Shown here: piece after piece, positions 39,271-52,821 of the stretch
Numbering within the stretch: the first letter of the stretch is position 1
Layout: the number at the start of each line of letters is the position of its first letter
Made by a program: the position numbers and the translations under genes
Notes under the pieces: model-generated
Seen by the model: the letters and a program-made list of their open reading frames with translations, nothing else
Told to the model about the DNA's origin: nothing
The model's database searches: none
Assembly (NCBI GenBank): GCA_014706295.1
Contig: JACSVZ010000039.1
Coordinates: 2,728,001-2,792,000, forward strand
Reading direction: 5' to 3'
Length of the DNA stretch: 64,000 nucleotides
Source: Lycocorax pyrrhopterus obiensis
Taxonomy: Eukaryota; Chordata; Aves; Passeriformes; Paradisaeidae

Positions 39271-42200
39271 GTATATAAGAAGGAACTGACCATTTTTGCT
39301 AGCTGGACCCTATAAAAAAAGTATTTCAAGGCAAACGTGTTTCCTCAACAAACTTGGTGAAAAGCAAGATAATTTTAAGGATTTCCTTAAAAATTTTATG
39401 CACTCACACTTGTTTGAAAGTGAACTAACATCCCAGAAGCAGAGGACAGTCATCCACACCTTACTTGAAACAGAATTCCTCAGTTTCTTGCTGGCCTTTT
39501 TTTTTTCTTTTCCTGCTAGAAGCAGCAGTTCTAGGGAGGCATCGTTGTAAAGCGGTGCTTCTTTCATGATGCATATAAACCCCATATCTTTTGGGAAACA
39601 AATTACGTTGAATGCTACAGAGAGAGAATTTATCTGGTATCAATTTGCAATTTGCTATGTAATTTTACATCCTTCTGCTGGATTTTTTTTGTTTTGTTCT
39701 ACAGCTGTGTTAGTCAGAGCATACATAAATCAGCCTTTTAATGGACAATTTGACCTAAGAGGTCTGTGAAAGGGATGTAAAAAAAATCCTGACAATCCAG
39801 ACATTTTGTTCTGACAATATTACCTACTCCTGTTAAAGCATTAGTACACAGCTGAACTACACGGCATATGTACTCAAGTTGGTAAGACTTAAATTAGCAT
39901 GCCATTATGTAAGCAAATTTTAAGCATAATTTAAAGGAACTAAATGACAAACACCCTGAAAAAAACACCTGACATACAATTAAGGAAATGTTTCCAAGTT
40001 GTCTTTCTTTCCAAGTATAAATCACCGACATTATACTAAAATGAAAACAATTTCAGTGAAAGCCACATCAGAAATACAACTCTCTTCTGCACTGATTACC
40101 AACATTATTTTCTGCAACCACATACTACTAAGTTCAGTGAAATAAATTCTCATATATCTTTAATGTATTTTACATCTGGATTTCCTACCAGTTGTCCTTT
40201 ACCTATGTAAACAGAAAAAAGAGAAAGCAAACTGCTCTATTCTGCAAAACACAGGAAAATGGTGACAAAATTTACTTTTATCATTTGCTCCCAATTTTTT
40301 TCACTTTAAATTTGATAAAAAATAGTAATCCTAATGAAATCTGTACAATGGTAGACTGATTGCTATGGATAAATACATGGCTTAATCTGGACCATGGATC
40401 TTCCACCTAATTCTGTCAATGTCATACAAATTTCACTTAGTTCAAATACACCCACTGCACTTTACGAAATACTTGGAATTTTGATTCAAAGAAACTGCAT
40501 TTGCTCATTCATTTTTGTATCCTAAAATGTATCTCCTTTTCTAGAAGGAGAAAGAAACATGTATCAGGTGATCACAAAGGAAATATATATTTTTGCATTA
40601 CCTAACCAAATACAGTGAAAAGGTTTTACAGGAATGATGAAAGAAAAAAAGTTGTATTTTTCAGACATTTTTCTGCTTTACAAGGCTGTAGTACCATGGA
40701 AGGGAAGAACAGAGAAAGTAGCAACAGCCAGGCCATCAGGAGGACTGAGGTTGGGCCCTCCCCATCCCTTACCAAACCATGGAGAACAACCATGGACATT
40801 TTGCTGACTTCTCCACTGCTCTAAACCCCAAAATATTTCACATCACAGGGGAGAGTGAATGGAATAGAGAGAAGTAACTTAAACCCACTACCATTTTGGC
40901 AATTAAAATCTTGGTGTACGGAACATCACTAAAAGGATACGAAATGAAAGTGTAGGCACTCTATAAGGAACTAAAACCACTTAGAACATTCTGCCAAATA
41001 AAAGCAAGTGGTCACTCCTGTCAGCTTTTTCTCAAAAAAAAAAGAAATCTACCTGACTTCCTTCTGAAATGTTATCTCACATAAAACTGAATTAAACCCA
41101 TTAAATGTTGTCTGCCTGCAACTGTATGAAAGGACAGCAAACTCAGGTGAGAAGTGCAAGGAGCTAACCAATACTCAAAGAACATGAAAGAACTTGAGAA
41201 ACATATTTGGGTATGCATTTTGACATATTAGAAAGAGAATCATTGCAATTTATGTAACTCATTAGCCACTAGAATATGCCAGTTATTGCTAATTAATTTT
41301 GTAATTGTACTGGCATCATCTCTTGATCAGCCTAGGATGCCTAATGAAGAAATTCTCACTACAAGGTGTTTTGGGATGTCCTTTATGATTTTAAATGAGG
41401 AGAGAACATTAATTTCTCCCATTTATATTTGAAAAAATCCTTAAAAATATTTGGCACTTACTTGAAAAGGTCAAGAACAGCTTCAAAGCATTACATTTTT
41501 AAAATATTTAGCTAGAAGCAAGAGCTGCAAGGACCTCTTAGGGATCTTATACATTGTCCTACAGCCACAAGCAACCACACCACATAAATCCTTTCCTAAC
41601 CTCATTAAATTTAGCCTTTAAACTTTTATTGGGATCTTTTTCTTTCCAATAAGCCACATGAAATAAATTCTCTAGGCTTTACTCTAATGACTGTAAACAT
41701 CTTTTTTCAAGCCAGGAGTGTTTAGGGCCAAGTTATACCCGTCTGGTCTCATGTACTCACTGTCCTCTACTCTCATTGTTTAAACTTTCTGCACTTCCAC
41801 ATATCAATTCCATACTTCCAGGTATCAACTATAATTGCTTTAGCTTTTGTCCCCTTTAATCTCTCTAGCCTTCTCCCTCATGAGCAGCTCTCCATTTCCT
41901 AGATCATCCTCTGATTTGACTTTCTTTGTGCCTATCACAGTTTGTGTTTGTCGCAGACGGGTAACGCATGGGAAACAACATCCCAGTGAGGTATCATTAA
42001 TTTTCCAACTCTACAGGAAACACCTCGAATCTAGGATAACACTTGACATTTCCTGAGTTAACACTTTGGTAATTCACACTTCATCATCCTTTCCAAATGA
42101 TGCACCCTTCAATTGAAGAAACTTGGTGCATGTGTTTTGTATGAATATAACTTATTGTGGTAAAAATTCATGTGGAGACTAAGGGACGAATATGTTTTAA

Positions 42201-45200
42201 AAGTTACTGATATGAAACTTGCCATATGTAATTAGTCAGGAATATTGAGCCACTGAAAATAATTAAGAAATAATATTTTTCTCATGTTGCTCTATATTAA
42301 TTATACCAACTGTTCTGTTATAAACATGCTATTTCTAGGCATGTACTATTAATTCTACATATTCCATTAACTTTCAGAGACAGGCACTGCTAAAGCAATG
42401 GTACTTTAAAGAAGTGTTCCCCATGTTTCTCACACATTGGATACTTTCCCTCTGATTACCATTAACTTTTTAGCTGTTAAAGAGATGTAGGGCAGCTTTA
42501 TCACACCATATAGAATTTATTTTCATACATTATTATTAGGGCACTTTCTTGGCATGTGGAAGCCCGGAGTACAACACAGCAAGACCTAAACTAAGACAAG
42601 TGCAAATAATAAGGATGTATTTAATTGAACTTAGGACAATCCAGACAAGTCAGGTATGTCTTCAGAACACATCTTCAGAGCTCTTTAGTGCCATGGAATC
42701 TGTTTTCTGGATCCCAAGTGACACTATTTAAAGATGAACACCTAAGCTGTCCCCTGTCGAAGACACAACCTCTCCTGCATGTAGACATTATCACAATTTC
42801 TGTTACGTAGCCAAGTTTTTGTTTCAAATTGAAGCATGAAGGATGCCTTGAGCATATAAGGAGGTCAGGTGAGGTTCGCCTGAATTGCTCTCCAAAACTT
42901 AGGTGGCTAAATTGTACCTAAATGGCACTTAGGGCACTTGAGCGCTTTGCTGTTTCTGGCCCTAAAGAAGATGCTGTTGCAAGGGCACTAATGTTTTAAT
43001 ACACCCCAGTGGATGCATCAGTGATGCACTGCTTTAGTAAGAAATTAGTGTTGAGCTGACACTTCTTTCACTCTATCCTAAGCTGTTTAGATAGAATGGA
43101 AAAGATCTAGAACTACTGGATTATTTTGGCACTTCATTCAGAGTACCACACAGAAAACAAGGGAACGAGCTGTAGCAAGTTCTATTCCATAGCCTTTAGA
43201 AGAACAACCATGCTCTCAGAAACTACTGACAGAAAAATCCTACTGCAATACTCAGATGTGATAGAAATAATTTTCCCTGGGTGTTGAACAGGACTAAATT
43301 TCAGGTTACAGGTATGCTAGTATTTGAATGGGGGCGTAACACTACTTAATATCACAAGCATAACTCCACAAAGAATGCATCAAAACCTACATTTGGGTTG
43401 TAATTAATTTACACTTGTTTCAGCTGAGGTGCCAGGAAAGCTAGCTAATTTTCACACTCAGTTCTCCAATTAAAAATCTGGACTACCATCTTTCACAGAG
43501 CTGCCCAAGAAGAGGTGGTAAATGGACATGCACTGTTCTGTTCAAGTACTGCCTCTTCTGCCATGCACAGGGTGCAGAGATGAACAGGGAACTACCCTCA
43601 CCTATTTGAGATAAGGCACAGGCACTAGTGGTGAATATGCCTGTACTCGATCCTAAAAGTTCTGCAGATTTTTCAAATTATAACTGTGCGTTCAAAAAGG
43701 ATTCACTTCACCTTGCCCATTATACTTATGTCCAGTTTGTTTGCCTACATATGTTATTCAAAATGTAAATCAAAAAGCTGATTTTACAGGAATTCCCTGA
43801 ATTTCTGCTGCAGCCAGAAGTGAAACACAGAAAACCACGTAAAACAATGTAAAATTACAATTAAAATACTAAATTAGATTTCCTAAAGCTGATGGAAGGA
43901 CCTTGCATGCAAAAAGTCAAAACTGTTAACTAAAGACATATTTATGAAATAAAATTTTATTACACTTCATTGCCTCCTCTACTTCTTAGACTATAAATAA
44001 TTTTCAGTTCTTAATTTCTTTTATTGTCATAATTTTGACTACAGTCTTGTGTTTCCTTGTTGAGCTGTCTTTGAGGCCTATGTTCAGCTAAGGGATGTGT
44101 AGGGCCTGGGTGTTAGGATTCCTGTTTTTCCCCCATCCCCTGTGGGTGATTTTGAAATTTCAGTTCAGTTTTTCACATTAATATGTATCCCAGTTAACTA
44201 ACAACATTATAATAATAAATTATAAAAAGCATGGATTCTAACCACTTTGTCCTCCTTTGGGAAAGCATCCAAGGAAGCAGAATAAAAAGAGAAAAGAAAA
44301 AAAGAAGAGATAAAGAATAAAATAGGCAAGTATTAATAGACAGATTTCAAAGAAATGCAATTCTAATAACTCTCTACGAAGAGACAAAAACATAAAATTA
44401 AGAAAAAAAAGAGCTTTAAATAAAAAGACGACATCACTGCATATGTTGAAAACGTTTTCCCACCCTGACCCACAGAAGCATAAACAATATAAGAAACAAA
44501 ATGCAAGTTACAAATGAATTGACACTTTTCCACTTCTGTGACTTGAAATAGTGGGTGAAAAATGCTTAAAATATGTATGCAAATTTTTCTTCTGAGTAAA
44601 GATAAGCTGTGTCACATGCACTCATTACTAGAATAATGTAATATATCAAAGTAAACTGTTTTTTCAGAGACTTGCTCTAATGACACCACCTACAGGTGAT
44701 ACAATGTAATGCATCTATTTTTACTAATATATTAATAAATGCAAATTTTCCTACAATCACTTGTATAGTTTTCTTTAGAATGTGAATTTAATTTAATGGA
44801 CTCACAAGTACATCGAGGCTATGGAAAACTTCTAAAATAAACATAAAATGCATCTTTTTGGGGGGTTATTTTTGGTTTACATGAAATTTCAGAAGGCCTA
44901 TTCAGTTGATGTCCATATTAAGGAAAGTGAAAAGGCCACAAACTAGGTCCCTTGTGAACAGAATTATCTGCTATAAAATCTGTGTTAACTTTTAAGTGAA
45001 TTTGTGCTGATACCAAGAGCACCGATAAATTTGCTCTACAAAAGCCTGGCATCTTAAAGCCATAGGAGAAAGTTACCCCATCGCATGATAGACAACAAAA
45101 CTATTAATGTAATAAAAAGAGATGTGTGAAATGTTTTATAACACACCATAGTCCTTGATAACCAGCCAAAAATAATCGCTGGATAACTCTATTCCAAATT

Positions 45201-45904
45201 TAGATCCAACTGCTCGTGTACAAGCGAGTAGCCAAAGGCTTGGAAGGGACTGACTGACCAGAGGGTACTCTTGGATATCATTTGGTTTTGTGGAAAGCTA
45301 CTGCAGCTAACTCATACAGATCAGAGGGATAACGATTCAGCTCACCTGCCTGAAAGGAATATACTTAATCCAGCTTAATCTGTAGTTCTATTCTTTAAAT
45401 AAATTTAAAATAAATTCGCATAACACTTTCACTGTGCTAAGAAAAGTGGATGGGTTTTTTTTCCAGCCAAAAAATCGACTGATTTCATGTAAAAGTAGTC
45501 TATAAATGTTTATGAAAACCTCTATGAAAATAAAAAATGCAATATTAAATAAGGCTTCAATAAAAATTTATTAATGTGGAGTTGTACCTGAGCAAAAGGG
45601 TTTCTTCTTTCATTCTATGAAAAACAAATATTTTCTTCAAGCTGTCACTCCATAAAACTAGACACTATTATTCTTTTGCTTTAATTAGCTCTGTGATTCC
45701 CAAGTACCTTGGCAATCACTAAATACATTGTTTTACTTGTATGATTTTACATTGATTTACTTGTACGATAAACACCTCATAACGAAGCAATGAACGAAAC
45801 ACTTAAGTAAAACGAAGCATGAAATGCCAAACTTAAGGTGAACAATCTGCAGCATGACAACATCAAGGAGGCTTTTTCTTAAGAGTACACGTCAGAAGAC
45901 TTAC

Positions 45905-46118
45905 ATTGTTTGATCGCAGAGAGACACGACCTCCACATCGAGCACAGAACTTGGTCCGGCAATAAGAGCATAAATGGCCACAACCATCTGCAAACTTTGT
46001 TTTATGACAGATTCCACATGTTGGAGCATCATCCTTGTGCTCTCCCTGGTAACGGCGGGCTTCTTCCCCTATCTTTCTTACTTGCTCTTTATAGCTTTCA
46101 AATTGTTGATGCAACCTC
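45905..46118 (-). CDS. RIMS1: RIMS1 internal exon: end of Rab3-binding helix and most of the FYVE-like zinc finger
   Basis: This is an internal coding exon of RIM1, the active-zone scaffold that links Rab3 on synaptic vesicles to Munc13 and Ca2+ channels. It reads one base (G, completing a split Lys codon) and then 71 codons. Codons 1-24 are a charged helix beginning RLHQQFESYK. Codons 34-61 carry the zinc finger: CGIC (34, 37), CGHLCSYC (46, 50, 53) and CARC (58, 61). The eighth ligand pair lies in the next exon. The acceptor on the minus strand is a pyrimidine-rich stretch ending tatgcag at 46119; the donor is AACAAT|gtaagt at 45904. Reading through the donor meets a stop after about 15 codons, so intron retention would truncate the protein. 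The family match is to RIM1 rather than RIM2, because the helix reads KIGEEARRYQ and the finger reads CGHLCSYCRTKFC. The first coding exon is not in the window. Confidence 0.96.
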
Positions 46119-46933
46119 CTGCATAGATGAGAAAAAAGTTTATATAGCACCAATAGGAGGAAAGTCTACTACTCTGTATTTCTTTCAGTTTGCAGCTCTT
46201 CCTAATATTTTGGGCCTGTTCACAATACTGTATGTACCTCATACCAAATACACACTGCACACAGAAGACTGTATAGGGCAGTCTAAAGGAAAAAAAATAA
46301 TAGACATCTTTATTCTTGAAGGTTTACTTCAAAGGTTACAAGTAAATCATTTCACTTGAACAGAAATTGATCCAAATGCATATATTAAACAAAATTGTCT
46401 ACCATGTACTGAAAAAAAGAAATAATTGTGTGATCCAATTTGCATTTCTTTTTAACCAACTTAATTTATACATCAGGTGTAATCAAAATATGTAAATCAA
46501 TCCTCAGTTTCAGTGCTTTGAAAAGCTAGATTACTAACGCATACAACAAATATTTCAAAACATGGTCTACAATCACACTGACCTTACAAGAGTATGAGAA
46601 CATCTTTTTATTTCAAACCTCTCTATTTACAATCTGTTGTGTTTTCTTAGTTAAGTATGAGAGACTACTTAAGGTTTGCTGTCCCTCATTACAGATATTT
46701 CTTCCAGTTTAGCTGTAGTACATAGAAGCATCAGCAGCTACAGAGGTTCCTACAATGAAGATTGGTGTTCAAAGAAGCAGCACTTCTCCTCCAGTTGCCC
46801 CAAATAACAAACACACTGACCTTATGCCCACCCATTGGCTAAGCATGCTGCTACACAACAGACCCACCTCCTAATCACAGCTCAGGGAAGAGAACACAGC
46901 CCTCTGGCCTTCACTCCCCCTTCTATAACTCAG

Positions 46934-46934
<1 letters not shown>

Positions 46935-46980
<46 letters not shown>
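46935..46980. repeat. (AAT)15 trinucleotide microsatellite
   Basis: About 15 uninterrupted AAT units, followed by A-rich sequence (aaaataaaaaaatg). It lies 817 bp upstream of the zinc-finger exon in transcript direction. Pure repeats of this length are normally polymorphic. Confidence 0.95.
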
Positions 46981-46984
<4 letters not shown>

Positions 46985-47906
46985 TAAAAAAATGCTTAGT
47001 GATAAAATCTTTCTTATAATTATTATATTTTCTCTGAAGAAAAAAATGTTCTCCTGTTTGTTTCTATGAAACTTTCTTGGCAAAGATGACATTTCAGAGG
47101 GAAACTATCCAAAGTTCTGGGCATTTCCAAAAGGGGCAATCCAGATACTCTCCTGATCCTGGCTGCACACTGCATCTGCTTCTTAGGCACCAATTTCAAC
47201 GTTCACCACATCCCTCTCAGTGGCCTAACCCATGAACCTGAACGTGAATCAACAGAAAACTAATTCTTCTCCAAAAAAGAAAAAAAAAATATTTTCCCAT
47301 CATTTTGCTTCTGGACACCTGGGAGGAATGTAGGACATGAGCTCCCAAAGCCAGAAATTAAAGAGACCAGTAAAGAGCTGGATCATCCTATTTAAAGCAG
47401 CACCAAGCTCAGCTGCCATGAAGCTTCATTTACTCCACCCTGAAGCTTAACTTAAAAGGATTGTATTTTAGCTGTTAACTATCTTATTAGTCATCAAATC
47501 ATACAAGAAAGAAACATTTCTGTAGGTGCAGCAGGACAGCACCACAATTCCTGACCTTTATTGTCATGAGCTTGGGCAAAGACCTCAGACAGCCTAAGGA
47601 GGAGAGTCCAGCAGGGCACAACTTGCACCATGCATGTAGAACCCAGGCTTTCCCAGATGTTGCTTCAAATCTACATCTCCATGGATAACATTTAAAAAAT
47701 CATAAGCAGCTACACAGATCATGAATAGAAACAGGGAATCTTGAGTTTAATAAATGGAAACAGTAGGTGTGTTGTCCATAGAGGTCTTGGTGATATCCTT
47801 GATCTCTGCTCCTTGCTTTAAGCTACCTGCTTCCTTAATTAGCACTGAGACTCACACCATTTAACCAGTGTATTTTTAGTGACACAGTTCCATGCTTCTG
47901 TGGGCT

Positions 47907-47924
47907 TGTGTGTGTGTGTGTGTG
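47907..47924. repeat. (TG)9 microsatellite
   Basis: Nine perfect TG units. Confidence 0.9.
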
Positions 47925-50900
47925 GTGAACTTGTCTGGAGTTTTAAGGTGTAAGTAATCAGTGTTCTTTGTATGCTGTTTTGGTGAAGTGGATATTTTTA
48001 CTTTAACATGATATACAAGCCTAAAAAATGACAATTCAACTTAACTCACAGGAATTGTGGTAAAACACACATAATTCAGTTGGACAGGAATATTATTGCC
48101 TGCAAATACATAAATCAACCAGCTCTCACACTAAAACCAGTAACTTCACAAGGACGCATTCTAGCGAGAACGCAGCAACAGCAAAAGCTAAGCAGCCAAA
48201 TAATCTATTCTCCCTAACTACAAACATGATGCATTGTACTTAATGCTTTATGCTAATAAAAAGCTTGGCAGGAGCAGCAAGGGGTTTTGTTTTATTTTTT
48301 TTTTTACTAACCTGCTTAAAAAACCTTTGCAGTACTGAGTAAGATGAGAAAAGTAGGTCAAAGAAGTAGGCAAAATACTGGAGAAACTTAATACTTTTGG
48401 CCATATAACTGGATTACACATATGAATTAACTTATCTTACACAGCTGCTCACTTATAATGCATAAAAACAACTGAAGACATTCAGGAATTTTTATAATAA
48501 CCAGCTTAAAGAATGCAATTAAATAATGGAGAGGTCTGTAGGTAATTTCTTATTACATCAAATATTCTATTAAAAAATGAAACTATGGAAACTAAATTCA
48601 GTTCTCCTCCACTGAAGTAAAACCAAAAGCCCTGGCTGTTCACTAACACAGAAAGAGAAGATAACAGCAAGCACTGCCCCTCTTCCTGTTCTTTTCCAAT
48701 TAGATTATCTGCATTTGAATTTTTTCTATCTCATATGAAGCTTATGAAGAGTATTAATACAATTATGGTTTGTCATTCTGTGTGCACCAAGGGGTAGATG
48801 AACATGCTACCAACTGGGCAAAACTTAAGTGAGATGAGATTGAAGTTCTTTATAAATAAGTATCACTTGTTTATAGATTTGTTAATTTCTGCATCCACGT
48901 AAGACACATTTTACTATGAGGGGTTTGAAACCTTTATCTTGCATATCATACACAGCACTACTGGGGAAATTCTGACATTTTATCTACAGCAAGAACGGAA
49001 TTGGAGAAAATGACTGTACATTTCACAGAGCAGAAAGAATCTTACCCAGTTCACAGCAGGTCTGGTTCAATTAGTTCTTTTTTAACCACCTCTCCTACCT
49101 TTTTGAGGAAAAAGCTGGATCTCTGTATCTCTGGCTATTCTATAACGGCAGCAGCAATCCCTCTCAATAGTTTTGCTGTATATCAAAGTACATTAAGTAT
49201 TAAGCAAGAACTAAAATACAGATGGTTGGTTTTGATTTGCTCCTTAACTTCCGGGCTATTGAGCACGTTTTCACCAGATGCAAGGAAAATTTAAATCTAT
49301 TAAATACTCCTTAATGTAGACAAGGTTAGGCTAAAGATTTAATAACAGCATATGATATAATGGCTTGGCAGACCCTTGAGGCAGATACCAGTTCAATCCC
49401 CACTGACAGAAAGAGCAACCAGAGTACTGTGTAAGGGGGATATATGCATATATCCACATGATTTTTCATCATGCACCTGAACATTCATATGGTGCTGCTA
49501 CTGAGGTGAAGGGCACTTGAAGGATTAGCTTACTGGGAGACATTAATGCAGTACTTCACTTGCTGTGCAGACCTCCCACCACCCCTAACAAAAGAGCTGC
49601 ATCCACACGAGCTGACGTGGCTGGGGAGGGTGCTGCTATTTCACACTCACATGCGTGGCACATATGCATGATCAAAAAAAGATCCCACTATGGGAGAATC
49701 TTTGGGCACATCACATCTCCTATGACTAAACCACCCTCTTCTGTTGCTAAAATACTGGAAGAGACTGAGCCGCTTGGAGAGGCACATCAGCCTCGGGACT
49801 TTACCGCACGTACGAGAGGTCAGCATCACCACCCGTAGTGCACAAAAACCAATACTCAGTGGGCATGTCTGCAGTGAAAGACTTAACCCATTCACTTCTA
49901 CAATATACATATAACTCAACATATGTTTAGGTTGCTAGTGTTTTTTTTCTCCAGGAAAACATGATGGCTTCCTCCTCCCTTTCTTTTTCAAAGGCATTTC
50001 ACAAAAAACCCTGCTTCAGCTGTGTTATACATGTACCATATTTTCACTTGAATATTCAGTATTTTACTTTGACAGTGTAAACTAGTAAAAAAATTACTGA
50101 TAGGCAATTCTTCAAAGCTTTGCTCACATCTTCATATACTTAGCAAAAACTGTAAGCCTTGGAGAACACTTGTGATAAATACCTTACATAACTCAAACCT
50201 TTCAGACAGCTCACTGATATCATTAGGAGGACAAAAAATGAACATTGAGGCCATTTATAACATTGACTGATCAAGAAGTGTTACATCAAGCCACAGAGAA
50301 ATTATCATTTATGTTGCTGGGTTCTTTGGAGCTGGACCAATATATATATTTATACACTTATTATTGAATTTCTTATGATTTTAATTATTGGAATTATAAT
50401 CCAAGACTGCAATTTTTTAACAGACTATAATATTGCTTCTTTTGCTGTTTTAAATTCATGTTTTAAATTCTATTTTGCTGTTGTAAATACCTATCTAAAA
50501 TATTTGCACATATACATGATGAAGAGTAAAAAGCTTCGAAATAGTGCATTTGCATATTTATGGTCTGTCTGCACAGATTTTATAAGAATTCGATAAAGAT
50601 TTGCATCTCTTTCGTGCACAGTTACATTTTAAATGACTTTAAATGTAGTACGAAATTACATTTTGTACTTCCTTAGAAATCCAGTAGATGGCAATGCAGA
50701 TCGCATTTTCACTCTCCAGTTCAACTCAAATGGTTCCGTCTTGAAATTAAACACCTGATGTAATGTTACAAAAATATTATGCCCTGTCATGAGTTCATGT
50801 TAGCAGAAAAAAGTGCCGCCTTCTAAGTGACATAGCCTTAAGTAACCATCCACCAGCAGCTACTGCATGTATGAAAAAAAGCTTAGTAAAATGCAGTTAT

Positions 50901-51035
50901 TTTGTCCTGTTCACCCACGCCACACAAACACATCATCACACAGAGCTCAGACAAGTTTTTCCATAAGATAAGCAGGCGTTTTACCAAGCTCTGCTCTTAG
51001 CATTCTTTTTTTCTGATAAATAAATAATTAAAAAT

Positions 51036-51340
51036 GCAAACGGCGATATTCCATATGCCCACGAAGGCAACAGCTAGAGCTAAAAACCTGTTGGCGACCC
51101 TCAAGCAGCTACGCTGGAGCCGTGACCCGAAAAACGTTGTTCGGCTGCTCCGTAAAGCTGGAAGTACCCCAGCGTCACCGGGTGCCTCGCTGGTCTGCCA
51201 GCACTGCAGGCACCCATCTCACGGATGGTGCTTCCAGAGCGAGCAGCGTGGCACCTGGCTTCGGCCTCAGCCCCACCAGCACCTCGGCTGGGACAAGCTG
51301 CCAACTTCACCCGGGTTTTGGGAACACACACTTTAAACAA
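51036..51340. promoter_or_regulatory. CpG-rich block in AT-rich intron, candidate internal promoter or regulatory island
   Basis: About 300 bp with roughly twenty CpG dinucleotides (for example ggcgatatt, tacgctggagccgtgacccg, aacgttgttcggctgctccg, agcgagcagcg) and much higher GC than flanks that contain almost no CpG. It lies about 4.9 kb upstream of the zinc-finger exon in transcript direction. No repeat family was recognised. There is no clear TATA box, and no minus-strand ATG exon ending in the phase needed by the zinc-finger exon could be drawn with confidence. A regulatory role is inference from composition. Confidence 0.4.
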
Positions 51341-52748
51341 CGACATCGAGACAGGCAATTTTAGCAAGTTGATGTGGATAGTTTTGCCTGAGTAAAGGGA
51401 AACAAGGAGTTCATGGGGAATCTAGCATGTGTTGACTAGCTGAAGTAGAGTGGAGAAGTCTAGATGTATTTTCAGGTTACTTCATTAATCATCACATGAC
51501 ATATAAATCCATTATTAAGATTTATACCCTCTGTGCAGGCAGGACAAATTAAGGTTGAACAGCAAGAGACACACCTAACTCTTCAAGCTCCCAAGGTCTT
51601 GATGTAGCAATGTTACTGTGTTAGCCTATTTGAAGTCCAGGATATTTTTGAATATTTGGGGGTGTGCTGCTTTTTTAGCATGGGCAATACTTGGTTTGGT
51701 TATTTTGTAAAGATGAAATAACTGCTGGATGTACTCATATTGCAAAATATTGGACTTCTGAGTGAATTTGGATGTTAATATTTCTGCATTAATGCTATTA
51801 CTGTATTTTTTTATTCACTGTGAACTGCTATTTTAAGAAGCAAAGACAAGCAAGACATGGTTTCTGTAAGCTGTGAAAAAGGTAGCAATATGATTAATCA
51901 ACTAATCTTTAGAGGTAAAAAAAGGCCATGTTTCTATAAAAGAAATACAAGCATTAATCAAAGCACTTCAAATGGTAGAGTAAGCGGCTTCCATATCCAT
52001 ATTTTCTCCCGCACAAACTGACTAATTCTAGTCCCTTTGCTGTTTCCTACTGTCCAACTTGTCACTTTTCTACAACTTTACTTACCACCCATTTGACCTT
52101 TCCCTAATCTCATTTCCTGTAGGTCTTGTCTCTCGCTCCTACGCATTTTTTAATAAATATATCAAAATAATTATTATAGACAACATATATTATAGCATGT
52201 TCTATATCCTATAATAAAAACAGTAAATATTCTTTAAAATCTCAGATTTTACCTGGCCTGAAGCTTTCTTCATTCTCCCCTATTCACTCAACACACAACT
52301 ATGGATCTACTCCATTTTCTCTCAACTTGGTGTTCATCTGCCACTCATGACATTTTTCACCTCACTAGCAATCACCTGAATCCTGCTGGGCATCAGCCCT
52401 TTCTTCTCCACATGCCAAGATCTCTTCTTCCTCCCTGTTTTATTGGTGCAAACACAAACCTCACCGTGCTTGCAACTCACTGGTCTGTCTCTCTACCTCA
52501 CATTTGTCTCCTTCTCTCCAAACTGAAGTGTTTGGCATAGATACTGATTCCTGTCAAGGGTGACCTGTACACAAAACTTCATAATCTGAAATAGAAATTT
52601 CCTAGTACCTCCAGCACAACTTAATCACCCTCTCCATGCTGTTTTCCACTCAGGACCAATAACCACTGCGCTACACACTGGACTCAGACCTACTTAGACC
52701 TTCACCTAAACTGCTGTATAAGTTGTGGGGACTAAGTTTGCAAATTAA

Positions 52749-52821
52749 AACCAAACCAAACCAAAACCAAACAAACAAAAAACTGCCCACAACCCAAAAC
52801 AGAAAAACAAACAAACAAAAA
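52749..52821. repeat. (CCAAA)n / (CAAA)n low-complexity repeat
   Basis: Two adjacent A/C-rich tracts (accaaaccaaaccaaaacca and acaaacaaacaaaa) separated by about 25 bases of unrelated sequence. Confidence 0.8.

Larger units (their letters stand above)
15656..45904 (-). other. RIMS1: RIMS1 30.2-kb intron that interrupts the zinc finger
   Basis: Bounded by AACAAT|gtaagt at 45904 and caactag|GTT at 15656. It separates the first three zinc-ligand pairs from the last one. The content is AT-rich unique sequence with CR1 remnants at 23275-23413 and 38245-38339, an LTR at about 29950-30737, microsatellites (22020, 23118, 28053, 38569, 39253) and a G-run cluster 0.3 kb before the downstream exon. The stretches 16000-22000, 24000-29900, 31000-38200 and 39300-45900 hold no gene or repeat family I can name. 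No extra RIMS1 exon was recognised. Confidence 0.85.

Noticed and set aside
42895..42970. Resemblance to amniote repeat tails containing 'cctaaat...ggcactta'
   Set aside because: Only short scattered words match and no boundaries can be set.
45910..46359. 149-codon plus-strand open frame over the zinc-finger exon
   Set aside because: It is antisense to a well-supported RIMS1 exon and resembles no protein. The frame is open because of the constraint on the opposite strand.
49340..49420. tRNA-like B-box ('agttcaatccccact')
   Set aside because: No A box at the proper distance and no cloverleaf could be drawn, so it is a chance match.
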